6,267 bases of DNA from Chloroflexota bacterium (GCA_021849525.1 JAJZSS010000107.1:1-6267), one strand, 5' to 3'. Positions 1 to 5,591 are shown, numbered from the stretch's first letter. Made by a program: numbers and translations. Notes: a model not told the origin generated them from the letters alone.

Positions 1-553
1 GCAATCCAAATGCCGCGGCGTGGGTGACAATCGCACTGCGGGCGTAAAACACTTCCCAGGCAGCCGGGGTGCGCACGGCGCCAAGTTCACCTGCCAGGTC
101 CTCCGCCCCGAAGATCAGGGCCTGCAGGCGCGGACCGGCCGCGGCGATCTCGGCCAGGTTGACGATGCCGCGCGCCGTCTCCACCATGCAGATCACGCCT
201 ATCTCGTCCCCGCTGGTGCCGGCAGCCGTAATCTGCTCGCTCACCCAGGCCACCTGGGCGGCGTTCTCCACCTTGGGGATCACGATCCCATCCGGGCGGG
301 CGGGCAAGACCGCCGCCAGGTCGTCCACTTCCAGGCCAGAGCCGATGCGGTTAATGCGAACCAGGCGCTCGGCGCGGCCAAAGTCCTGCTCCACCAGCGC
401 CTGGGCGATACTCTGGCGGGCTTCCAGCTTCCGGTTTACAGCTACCCCGTCTTCCATGTCCAGGCAGATGCAGTCCACGTCCAGGGTGGTCGCTTTGGCG
501 ATCTTGCGGGCGTCATTGCCGGGGATGTAGAGTAAGGCGCGTCGGGATATCAT
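1..553 (-). CDS. CitE/CLYBL-like HpcH/HpaI-family acyl-CoA lyase, N-terminal part (cut by window edge)
   Basis: This is a partial gene: 184 codons are visible from ATG 553-551, and the reading frame is still open at position 1. The protein belongs to the HpcH/HpaI aldolase/citrate lyase beta family, TIM-barrel enzymes that cleave or form C-C bonds in CoA esters such as malyl-CoA, citramalyl-CoA or citryl-CoA, with Mg2+. Visible motifs are LLYIPGND (7-14), LDMEDGVA (31-38), VRIN (65-68, substrate/CoA-binding Arg66), VIPKVE (91-96), MVETARG (123-129, metal ligand Glu125) and FGAEDL (148-153, metal ligand Asp152). The early PGND and LDxEDGV motifs and the YAR...AFG stretch near 170-183 resemble my memory of the CLYBL (citramalyl-CoA lyase) branch more than the citrate lyase subunit. 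No citD or citF is visible, but the downstream neighbours lie outside the window. The start codon has no strong ribosome site. A good promoter lies about 30 bases upstream, so the gene is probably a transcription unit separate from tatC. The exact substrate cannot be told. Confidence 0.88.
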   Translation of the reverse strand, partial: MISRRALLYIPGNDARKIAKATTLDVDCICLDMEDGVAVNRKLEARQSIAQALVEQDFGRAERLVRINRIGSGLEVDDLAAVLPARPDGIVIPKVENAAQVAWVSEQITAAGTSGDEIGVICMVETARGIVNLAEIAAAGPRLQALIFGAEDLAGELGAVRTPAAWEVFYARSAIVTHAAAFGL

Positions 554-582
554 TTCAGATTAAGCTCATCTTGAATAGCTTG

Positions 583-610
583 ATTTTAAATGACAAACCT
601 GATTTGTCAA
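583..610 (-). promoter_or_regulatory. Predicted sigma70-type promoter of the CitE/CLYBL-like gene
   Basis: On the minus strand there is a perfect TTGACA (610-605), a 16-base spacer and TAAAAT (588-583, five of six matches to TATAAT). Transcription would start near 576, leaving a leader of about 23 bases before the ATG at 553. The -35 box sits in the centre of a 12-bp inverted repeat, so the promoter could be under repressor control. No experiment supports this; the call rests on consensus match and position. Confidence 0.65.
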
Positions 611-620
611 TCAGGTTTGT
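593..620. repeat. 12-bp perfect inverted repeat between tatC and the lyase gene: operator or terminator
   Basis: The arms ACAAACCTGATT (593-604) and AATCAGGTTTGT (609-620) are exact reverse complements, separated by four bases. A second, shorter dyad overlaps it: TGACAAA (591-597) with TTTGTCA (603-609), five bases apart. In RNA read leftward from tatC, the long arms give a 12-bp hairpin followed by only a weak T-rich run (TCATTT), so it may end the fabG-tatC operon. As DNA, it covers the -35 box and spacer of the lyase promoter, which is where a dimeric repressor would bind. Both roles are possible. The region 554-654 holds nothing else I can recognise. Confidence 0.6.
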
Positions 621-654
621 GTGATTATCGGTTGGTTTGGGCACAGCGCGCAGT

Positions 655-1569
655 TTAGGCGGCAGGCACCCGTTCTTTTGCAGCAGCATCTCTTGCTCGC
701 CCGCGCTCGGCCAGGAAAGCCAGCCCGATGCTCAGGAAGAACAATAAGATCAAAGGTCCCATTACCAGGCTCATCGATACCGGGTCGATGGTGGGCGTGA
801 TCATGGCGGCGATGACGGCAATGATCACGATCGCCAGCCGCCATTGATCCTTGAGTACTCTGGCCTTAATCAGCCCCATACTGGCTAGCACGTAAATGAT
901 CAGCGGAAATTCAAAGGCCACCCCGATCCAGAACATCAGGCTGGTGACGAAACTGATATAAGACGACGGGCGGGGGATGGTGTTGATGCCCATGAAAGTG
1001 AGCAGGAAAGGCAGGGCGACCGGGATCATCACAAAATAGGCGAAAAGCATCCCGCCGGCAAAGAACAGGGTGGCGATCGGAATACCGATCAGGCCGGTGA
1101 TCCGTGAGCGGCGTGAGATGCCGGGGGCGATGAACAGATAAATCTCGAAGGCAATATATGGAAAGGCGAGTGAAAAGCCGGCCAGCAGTGCCACCCGCAT
1201 CACCGTGCCCAGCGGTTCGGTCACGTCGATGGCGGTCAGTGAGTCCAGCCCGCCGGGAAGGGGGCGGGAGAGAAAAGCCAGGATCGGCTCGATGAAGGTA
1301 AACGCCAGGACTACCATGATGGCCAGAACGCCAATCGCGCGAAACAGATGGATGCGCAGGGCATTCAGATGGTACAGGATACCCATCGGATTTTGAACGG
1401 TCTTGGCAAAGGCATCCGGCAGGGGGGTGTCTTCGGGCTCTTCAGAAAAGAAATTGCTGAGTCGTTTTCCGGCAGATGCGAAGAAGCGGTAAATGCCGCG
1501 CAGAAGATTGAAAATCAGGCGGAAGGGGAATGTCAGGATGAAGGCCAGTTTTCGCAAAAAAATGCGCAT
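655..1569 (-). CDS. tatC: Sec-independent (twin-arginine) protein translocase subunit TatC, with N-terminal extension
   Basis: TatC is the six-helix inner-membrane core of the Tat system, which exports folded proteins and normally recognises the twin-arginine signal peptide. The 304-residue product is longer than the usual 240-260. Membrane helices are predicted near 75-100, 122-146, 158-184, 205-230, 243-258 and 265-286. Family hallmarks are the HLxxLR motif (67-72), FIAPG (146-150, Phe146 equal to E. coli Phe94), FAYFVMIP (176-183), GVAFEFP (216-222, Glu220 equal to E. coli Glu170) and TPTIDP (258-263). Two glutamates that bind the signal peptide in E. coli (Glu15, Glu103) align here with Ala70 and Ser155. 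Residues 1-65 form an extra N-terminal part, basic and hydrophobic in 1-32, then acidic and proline-containing. The gene starts five bases after the tatA/B stop, with only a weak ribosome site, so translational coupling is likely. It is the last gene of the fabG operon. Identity as TatC is secure; normal signal-peptide binding is not. Confidence 0.94.
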   Translation of the reverse strand: MRIFLRKLAFILTFPFRLIFNLLRGIYRFFASAGKRLSNFFSEEPEDTPLPDAFAKTVQNPMGILYHLNALRIHLFRAIGVLAIMVVLAFTFIEPILAFLSRPLPGGLDSLTAIDVTEPLGTVMRVALLAGFSLAFPYIAFEIYLFIAPGISRRSRITGLIGIPIATLFFAGGMLFAYFVMIPVALPFLLTFMGINTIPRPSSYISFVTSLMFWIGVAFEFPLIIYVLASMGLIKARVLKDQWRLAIVIIAVIAAMITPTIDPVSMSLVMGPLILLFFLSIGLAFLAERGRARDAAAKERVPAA

Positions 1570-1574
1570 AGATT

Positions 1575-2132
1575 TTATGATCCGGATTCGTCTTTTGTGG
1601 GGGTGGGATTTTGGTCAGTGCTATTCACCGCAGCCGTAGTGCCAGGCGTCTCGTCTGGAGCTGGCGCACCGGCAGCTTCGACCGGCTCGGTAGGTGGCTC
1701 GATGGTCGACGCAGGCTGCTGCGGCTCGGTGGCAGTGTCTATCGCATCTGGGGTAATTTCCGGTGTCGTGTCTGGCGTTTTGATCGTCTTGCTGGGGGTG
1801 GTCCAGGCGGAGAGGCCTTTCCCTACTTCGCGATCCACATCGCGCATTTCTTGTTTCAGGTCGTCCAATCCTATATCTTTGGCAACCTGAGCCTGGGTCG
1901 GCATTTTGTCTTTGAGCTCTTCCAAGCCGGCTTCGCGCATTAATTTGTTGGGCAAGTAGCGCAGGTCTTTAGATGTTTGCTGTACCATCTGCCAGCCGGG
2001 GGAGGTGACCAGCTTGCGCAAAAACCGCCCCAGGGTCCGGCCAGCCTTGACCATATCATTTGGGCCAAGCACGATCAGGGCTATCAATAAGACAAAAACA
2101 AATTCGAGCGGGCCAATACCGAGAATATCCAT
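1575..2132 (-). CDS. tatB: Twin-arginine translocase TatA/TatB-family protein (TatB-like)
   Basis: This small single-span membrane protein partners with TatC. TatB-type proteins form the receptor with TatC, while TatA-type proteins oligomerise into the passage. The 185-residue product has a short N-terminal helix (about 8-22), the GP hinge (Gly23-Pro24), an amphipathic helix rich in K/R (26-42), further charged helices to about 107, and a low-complexity Pro/Thr/Ala/Glu-rich acidic tail (about 110-185). Glu10 in the membrane-entry segment and the LGP hinge resemble TatB (E. coli Glu8), whereas TatA usually has FGP. The long tail also fits TatB or a dual-function TatA/B. No second TatA gene is in the window. 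ATG 2132 gives the expected N terminus. The nearest strong ribosome site, GGAGG at 2154-2150, lies inside the end of nusB and 17 bases away, farther than usual, so coupling to nusB translation is plausible. The symbol could equally be tatA. Confidence 0.88.
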   Translation of the reverse strand: MDILGIGPLEFVFVLLIALIVLGPNDMVKAGRTLGRFLRKLVTSPGWQMVQQTSKDLRYLPNKLMREAGLEELKDKMPTQAQVAKDIGLDDLKQEMRDVDREVGKGLSAWTTPSKTIKTPDTTPEITPDAIDTATEPQQPASTIEPPTEPVEAAGAPAPDETPGTTAAVNSTDQNPTPTKDESGS

Positions 2133-2144
2133 AATTAGTAAATT

Positions 2145-2594
2145 TTATTCCTCCGAACCGCTTGCGAAACGGCTCAAGGCTTGTTTGATTTCATTTTGAC
2201 GGGTCGCCAGGCTGCCCAGGACCCCATTCACGAAGCGGGGAGTGCTGTCTGAGCCATACGATTTTGCCATCTCTACCGCTTCGTTGATGGCTACTTTAAT
2301 CGGAGTTTTGGAATAGATCGCGAATTCCCATAAAGCGATGCGGATAATATTGCGGTCGATGATCGCCACCTGTTCGAGGGGCCATTCCGGGGCGTGCTCT
2401 GCTATATAGCCATCCAGCTCCACCGTGATCGGCACAATGCCTAAAACAATGGCGCGGCAGAACTTTGCCAGATTATCGTCCAGCTCGGCATCTTCGATCC
2501 GCTCCTGGAGCACCTGTCCAGGTGGGTGACCGGCGATATCGATTTCGTAAAGTGCTTGCAGGGCCACACTGCGCGCCCTGGTTCGAGGTTTCAT
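2145..2594 (-). CDS. nusB: Transcription antitermination factor NusB
   Basis: NusB is an all-helical RNA-binding protein that, with NusE (ribosomal protein S10), binds boxA RNA and helps RNA polymerase complete rRNA transcription. The 149-residue length is normal. Landmarks are the arginine-rich N terminus followed by ALQALYEID (11-19), [17 protein letters not shown] (74-90), [17 protein letters not shown] (100-116) and [10 protein letters not shown] (120-129), in the order typical of the family. I chose ATG 2594-2592. A TTG directly upstream (2597) would add one Met, but ATG is the stronger start, with GAGG about 11 bases ahead inside the end of the Asp23-family gene. The gap to that gene is six bases and to tatA/B 12 bases. 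An Asp23-family gene next to nusB is also seen in Bacillus (yqhY-nusB), which supports both calls. Confidence 0.95.
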   Translation of the reverse strand: MKPRTRARSVALQALYEIDIAGHPPGQVLQERIEDAELDDNLAKFCRAIVLGIVPITVELDGYIAEHAPEWPLEQVAIIDRNIIRIALWEFAIYSKTPIKVAINEAVEMAKSYGSDSTPRFVNGVLGSLATRQNEIKQALSRFASGSEE

Positions 2595-2600
2595 CAAAGG

Positions 2601-2996
2601 TCAGGCCTCAGTCTCCGCAGGATAATCGATATCTTCAATATGGATATTTACCCGCCCGACCTCCATGCCCACCATCTCGGTAATTGCCCGGGTGACATGC
2701 TGCTGGATCTGGCGGCTGACGTCGCGAATATTGACATCCGATTTCAAGATGACGTACAGGTCGGCATAGACATGGTCGTCTTCGCGGATATCCAGGCGCA
2801 CGCCTTCGCCATAGCCCCGCTTGAAGAGCCGGTTCACGCCGCCGGGCATCGGGCTCATGCGGCTGACGCCCGGCACGCCCAGGGTGGTCAAGCGAGCGAT
2901 GGTCAGGAGCACTTCGGGTGCAACTGTTGTTTTGCCGATGCGTTCGTAGCCTTCACTGGCCGGGCTGGTTTCGGGAATTGTATTGTCTTTTTTCAT
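2601..2996 (-). CDS. Asp23/Gls24 family (DUF322, YqhY/YloU-like) envelope-associated protein
   Basis: The 131-residue protein matches the Asp23/Gls24 family: GKTTVAPEVLLTIARLTT (21-38), GVPGVSRM (40-47), GVRLDI (65-70), the alternating strand DDHVYADLYVILKSDVNI (73-90), then DVSRQIQQHVTRAITEMVG (92-110) and VNIHIEDI (116-123). No membrane segment or signal peptide is visible. Family members in Firmicutes are cytoplasmic proteins linked to cell-envelope stress, and YqhY of Bacillus is linked to control of fatty-acid precursor supply. Here the gene sits between fabG and nusB, which fits a lipid or envelope link, but the molecular function is unknown. The start at ATG 2996 has a strong GGAGG (3005-3001) four bases upstream. 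Residues 1-18 are polar and probably disordered. Confidence 0.9.
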   Translation of the reverse strand: MKKDNTIPETSPASEGYERIGKTTVAPEVLLTIARLTTLGVPGVSRMSPMPGGVNRLFKRGYGEGVRLDIREDDHVYADLYVILKSDVNIRDVSRQIQQHVTRAITEMVGMEVGRVNIHIEDIDYPAETEA

Positions 2997-3016
2997 TCTT
3001 CCTCCATCCCTTTAAT

Positions 3017-3763
3017 TTACATCATCGCCATTCCGCCGTCCACGCTGAGCACCTGACCGGTGATGTAGCTGGCTTTTTCGGAAGCCAGGAAGGCGACGGC
3101 CGCAGCAATCTCGCCCGGCTCTCCCCAGCGCCCCAGGGGAATCTGGCTGAGACTCTGCGTTTTAAGATTTTCCGGCAGGTCGGCGGTGAGGGCGGTGGGC
3201 ACAAAGCCGGGGGCGACCACATTGACGGTGATGCCGCGTGAGCCGACCTCCCGCGCCAGGGCTTTTGATAAACCGATCATCCCGGCCTTGGAGGCGGAGT
3301 AATTGGCCTGCCCGGCCTGCCCAGCCAGCCCGGATACCGACGAGACATTGACGATCCGCCCGTAGCGCTGCTTGAGCATACTGCGAAGGGCGGCTTTGCT
3401 GCAATTAAAGGTACCTTTTAAGTTTGTATCCAGCACAATATCCCAATCCTGCTCATCCATGCGCAGGATCAGGTTATCGCGGGTCGTGCCGGCGTTATTC
3501 ACCAGGATATCCAGGCGCCCAAAATCGGTGAGCACCTGCTCGACCAGGGCTTTCGCCTGGGCGGGATCGGCCACATCGACCGCATAACCCTGGATTCTGG
3601 CGCCCGATTGGGCGGCGATCTCCTGGGCGGCGGCCTGAGATTGCTCCAGGCTGCGGCTGGCCAGCGCCACCTGCGCGCCACCCGTTGCCAGCGTTTCAAC
3701 AATGGCTCGCCCGATGCCCCGGCTGCCGCCGGTGACAAGGGCAACTCTACCGTTAAAATCCAT
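3017..3763 (-). CDS. fabG: 3-oxoacyl-[acyl-carrier-protein] reductase FabG
   Basis: FabG is a cytoplasmic NADPH-dependent short-chain dehydrogenase that reduces 3-ketoacyl-ACP to 3-hydroxyacyl-ACP in type II fatty-acid synthesis. The 248 residues match the usual length. Motifs in order: the Rossmann cofactor loop TGGSRGIG (11-18), DVAD (63-66), NNAG (89-92), catalytic Asn114 in DTNLKG, Ser142 in NVSSVSG, YSASK with Tyr155 and Lys159, NVVAPGFV (181-188), and the C-terminal YITGQVLSVDGGM (233-245). All four tetrad residues are present. Starting at ATG 3763 there is a TAAGGAG ribosome site (3780-3774) ten bases upstream. It is the first gene of the fabG-asp23-nusB-tatA/B-tatC operon, with 20 bases before the next gene. 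Because fabD lies about 850 bases away on the same strand, FabG proper is more likely than another short-chain dehydrogenase. Confidence 0.95.
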   Translation of the reverse strand: MDFNGRVALVTGGSRGIGRAIVETLATGGAQVALASRSLEQSQAAAQEIAAQSGARIQGYAVDVADPAQAKALVEQVLTDFGRLDILVNNAGTTRDNLILRMDEQDWDIVLDTNLKGTFNCSKAALRSMLKQRYGRIVNVSSVSGLAGQAGQANYSASKAGMIGLSKALAREVGSRGITVNVVAPGFVPTALTADLPENLKTQSLSQIPLGRWGEPGEIAAAVAFLASEKASYITGQVLSVDGGMAMM

Positions 3764-3809
3764 ACCCCGATTGCTCCTTATATGAGATCAACCGTCCTGG
3801 AGCAGTCGT

Positions 3810-3824
3810 CCTGATTCAATCAGG
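3810..3824. repeat. 15-base palindrome in the fabG leader: possible operator or small hairpin
   Basis: CCTGATT (3810-3816) and AATCAGG (3818-3824) are exact reverse complements around one base. It lies about 20-35 bases downstream of the predicted fabG start point, where a bound repressor would act as a roadblock. A one-base loop cannot fold as a full RNA hairpin, so a DNA site is the better reading. The same arms occur in the dyad upstream of the lyase gene (593-620). It does not look like the FapR or FabT boxes of Firmicutes as I remember them. Confidence 0.45.
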
Positions 3825-3851
3825 CAAATCAGCCCAGCGCCAGGCGCAACC

Positions 3852-3881
3852 ATTATACCGCGAACTATAACAGGCATGCAA
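3852..3881 (-). promoter_or_regulatory. Predicted promoter of the fabG operon
   Basis: A perfect TATAAT lies on the minus strand at 3857-3852, with a partial -35 (TTGCAT, 3881-3876) 18 bases upstream. Transcription would begin near 3845, giving a leader of about 80 bases before fabG. That leader contains a 15-base palindrome (3810-3824) and the fabG ribosome site. Confidence 0.6.
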
Positions 3882-3946
3882 AACCGCCTTCTTCACCAAA
3901 ATGGCAAGAAGCCTTGACAATTCCTTAAACTAGAATGAGTAGTCGA

Positions 3947-3955
3947 TGATATAAT
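3947..3955 (+). promoter_or_regulatory. Predicted extended -10 promoter of the RRM protein gene
   Basis: The plus strand carries TGATATAAT, a perfect extended -10 (TGnTATAAT) at 3947-3955. No good -35 is found at the normal distance, which extended -10 promoters can tolerate. Transcription would start near 3962, about 120 bases before the RRM start codon. It is divergent from the fabG promoter, with about 70 bases between the two -35 areas. Confidence 0.6.
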
Positions 3956-3974
3956 TTGCGTGTCGAATCCCGCC

Positions 3975-4085
3975 ATGGAAAAGAAGGGCTCGCTCCGTCC
4001 GCTGGTTGCTGATCGGGTTAGGAAAGCCGTTTCTCAGAAGTGGGGGCCATCATTTTTCAACGTGTTCAAGGAAAGGGTTGTATGA
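3975..4085 (+). CDS. Possible 36-residue leader ORF overlapping the RRM gene start
   Basis: An ATG at 3975 opens a 36-codon frame (begins MEKKGSLRPL, ends NVFKERVV) that stops with TGA at 4083-4085. The stop overlaps the ATG of the RRM gene in an ATGA arrangement, the classic layout for translational coupling. The peptide is basic with no recognised domain. Against it: no ribosome site precedes the ATG, the predicted transcript start is only about 13 bases upstream, and an open frame of this length is not rare by chance. Treat it as a hypothesis. Confidence 0.25.
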   Translation: MEKKGSLRPLVADRVRKAVSQKWGPSFFNVFKERVV

Positions 4086-4522
4086 ATATCTACGTAGGGA
4101 ACTTGCCATTCTCAGCAACTGAGGACGATGTCCGGCAAATTTTCGGAGCATACGGGCAAGTCGAATCGGTCGCGCTGATCAAGGATAAGCTGACCGGCAA
4201 ACCGCGTGGTTTCGGGTTTGTCGAGATGCCGAATGCCACTGAGGCCCAGGCGGCAATCCAGGCGCTGAATGGTTCCGATTTCAATGGTCGGGATATGGTG
4301 GTCAATCCTGCTCGCCCACGTGACGAAGCCCCGCGCCGGTCCTTTGGCGACCGCGCTGGCGGTGGTGGTTACGGTGGTGGCGATCGGGGCGGCTACGGTG
4401 GTGGGGGCGGCGGTGGTGATCGCCGTGGTGGCCCACGCCGCGACCGGCCCGGTGGCGGGCGCAGTGGGGGCGGCGGTGGTGGCGGTTATGGCGGCGGTGG
4501 CCGCGATCGCAACGACTGGTAA
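4082..4522 (+). CDS. Glycine-rich RNA-recognition-motif (RRM) RNA-binding protein
   Basis: The 146-residue protein has one RRM (about 1-80) and a Gly/Arg-rich tail. RNP2 is IYVGNL (3-8) and RNP1 is RGFGFVEM (42-49), with the RNA-stacking aromatics Tyr4, Phe44 and Phe46 all present. The tail (about 85-143) has repeated GGYGGG, DRGG and RRGG units, resembling RGG boxes and disordered condensate-forming tails. Similar bacterial proteins, such as the cyanobacterial Rbp group, bind single-stranded RNA and several are cold-induced; an RNA chaperone role is inferred. I chose ATG 4082 because IYVGN should lie at the very N terminus and AAGGAAAGGG lies just upstream. A GTG at 4040 would add 14 residues not expected in the family. 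It stands alone, opposite to both flanking fab units, with its own promoter and terminator. The repeated GGT/GGC codons create long antisense open frames that are not genes. Confidence 0.93.
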   Translation: MNIYVGNLPFSATEDDVRQIFGAYGQVESVALIKDKLTGKPRGFGFVEMPNATEAQAAIQALNGSDFNGRDMVVNPARPRDEAPRRSFGDRAGGGGYGGGDRGGYGGGGGGGDRRGGPRRDRPGGGRSGGGGGGGYGGGGRDRNDW

Positions 4523-4546
4523 GCCCTTTCTTCTCAACTAAATAAA

Positions 4547-4592
4547 AAACCCTCTACCAGAAGACCGATCAGGTTTGTCCCGGAGAGGGTTT
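4547..4592. terminator. Bidirectional intrinsic terminator between the RRM gene and fabD
   Basis: AAACCCTCT (4547-4555) pairs with AGAGGGTTT (4584-4592) in a 9-bp stem around a 28-base loop. On the plus strand it is followed by CTTTTTTG, and on the minus strand the T run reads TTTTTTATTT. It therefore serves both convergent genes, ending 25 and 23 bases past their stop codons. The large loop may form further weak pairing. Confidence 0.85.
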
Positions 4593-4614
4593 CTTTTTTG
4601 TTAATCCGGACGGC

Positions 4615-5559
4615 TCAAGCGCCCAGTTTCTGGAAGTCTTCGGGTGTGCCCAGCGCCAGGCAGGTGGCTTCAGGCTGGATGCGCTTCACCAGCCCGCACA
4701 GCACGCTGCCGCTGCCCAGCTCGAGATAAGTATCGATTCCCTGTCCGGCCATCCACTGGATGGTCTCCGTCCAGCGCACGCGCGAATTGAGCTGCGCCTG
4801 CAAATCGGCGCGGATGGCCGCGGCCGTGTCCAGCGGGCGGGCGGACACATTGCCGATGAGCGGCAGGCGGGGATTTTGGATCGCAGCCGCATCCACCGCC
4901 TGGTTGAATCCAGCCTGGGCGTGCGACATCAAGGGCGAGTGGGCGGCGATGCTGACTGCCAGCTTCAGCGCCCGGCGCGCCCCGGCAGCTTTGGCCAGCT
5001 CCACCAGCCGCTCCAGGGCCGGGCTGGCCCCCGAGACGACCACCTGCCCGGGACAGTTGTCGTTGGCCACCTGCACAACCTCGCCCGGCTGGCTGGCCTG
5101 GGCGCATAATCCTTCGAGAGTCGGTATATCCAGTCCGAGGATGGCTGCCATGCCGCCCGGGTTTAGCTGCCCGGCCTGCTTCATTTCCTCGCCGCGCCGT
5201 CGCGCCAGCCGCAGGGCTGCCGCGTAATCCAGCGCGCCGCAGGCTACCAGGGCGCTGACTTCGCCCATCGAATGCCCGGCGGTATACGCGGGTGAGAATT
5301 CCGGGTAGAGTTCTTGAAAGACGCGCAGGCTGGCGACCGAATGGACGAGCAGCGCCGGCTGGGTGTTGAGCGTATCGTCCAGCGCCTCCGCCGGTCCACC
5401 CCAGGCAGTCTGGGAAATTGAAAACTCCAGGATCTGGTCGGCCTGGGCGAAAATCTCATTCGCCGTGGGATATTCCATTGCCAGTGCTAATCCCATACCG
5501 CTGGCCTGCGAGCCCTGCCCGGGGAATAAGAAAGCGGTGTGGGTAGGATTTAGTTCCAT
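4615..5559 (-). CDS. fabD: Malonyl-CoA:ACP transacylase FabD
   Basis: FabD moves the malonyl group from malonyl-CoA to acyl carrier protein, supplying the extender unit for type II fatty-acid synthesis in the cytoplasm. The 314-residue length is typical. Motifs: FPGQGSQ (12-18, oxyanion region), GHSMGE (95-100, nucleophile Ser97), RRGEEM (121-126, Arg122 for the malonyl carboxylate), NDNCPGQVVVSG (166-177), AAHSPLM (205-211, catalytic His207), IGNVSA (235-240) and LELGSGSVLCGL (279-290). All key residues are present. I use ATG 5559, because GGAGG stands eight bases upstream and the sequence then begins just ahead of the first core strand. A TTG at 5592 would add 11 unsupported residues. It follows rpmF by 69 bases on the same strand; plsX and fabH, often found between these two, are absent. 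It ends at the shared terminator. Confidence 0.96.
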   Translation of the reverse strand: MELNPTHTAFLFPGQGSQASGMGLALAMEYPTANEIFAQADQILEFSISQTAWGGPAEALDDTLNTQPALLVHSVASLRVFQELYPEFSPAYTAGHSMGEVSALVACGALDYAAALRLARRRGEEMKQAGQLNPGGMAAILGLDIPTLEGLCAQASQPGEVVQVANDNCPGQVVVSGASPALERLVELAKAAGARRALKLAVSIAAHSPLMSHAQAGFNQAVDAAAIQNPRLPLIGNVSARPLDTAAAIRADLQAQLNSRVRWTETIQWMAGQGIDTYLELGSGSVLCGLVKRIQPEATCLALGTPEDFQKLGA

Positions 5560-5567
5560 AGCGGCTG

Positions 5568-5572
5568 CCTCC
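5568..5572 (-). promoter_or_regulatory. Ribosome binding site deciding the fabD start
   Basis: GGAGG on the minus strand, eight bases before ATG 5559. It selects this start over the in-frame TTG at 5592. Confidence 0.8.
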
Positions 5573-5591
5573 AATGCTGCGGTTAAATACA

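Noticed and set aside
20..535. Long open frames on the plus strand opposite the lyase gene
   Set aside because: They are shadows of the minus-strand gene, whose translation shows a complete set of family motifs; the plus-strand products have no recognisable pattern.
3914..3919. TTGACA on the plus strand as the -35 box of the RRM promoter
   Set aside because: No -10-like sequence lies 15-19 bases downstream; TAGAAT is only 11 bases away and the perfect TATAAT is 30 bases away.
4040..4081. Upstream GTG start for the RRM protein
   Set aside because: It adds 14 residues before the first RRM strand; ATG 4082 has a ribosome site and gives the usual N terminus.
4112..4541. Open frames on both strands over the glycine-rich tail of the RRM gene
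   Set aside because: The repeated GGT/GGC codons avoid stops in every frame and give Thr/Ala- or Val/Ala-rich nonsense proteins.
4568..4578. An 11-base match (ATCAGGTTTGT) between the terminator loop and the dyad at 610-620
   Set aside because: Several 11-base matches are expected by chance in a window of this size, and it is not part of a dyad here.
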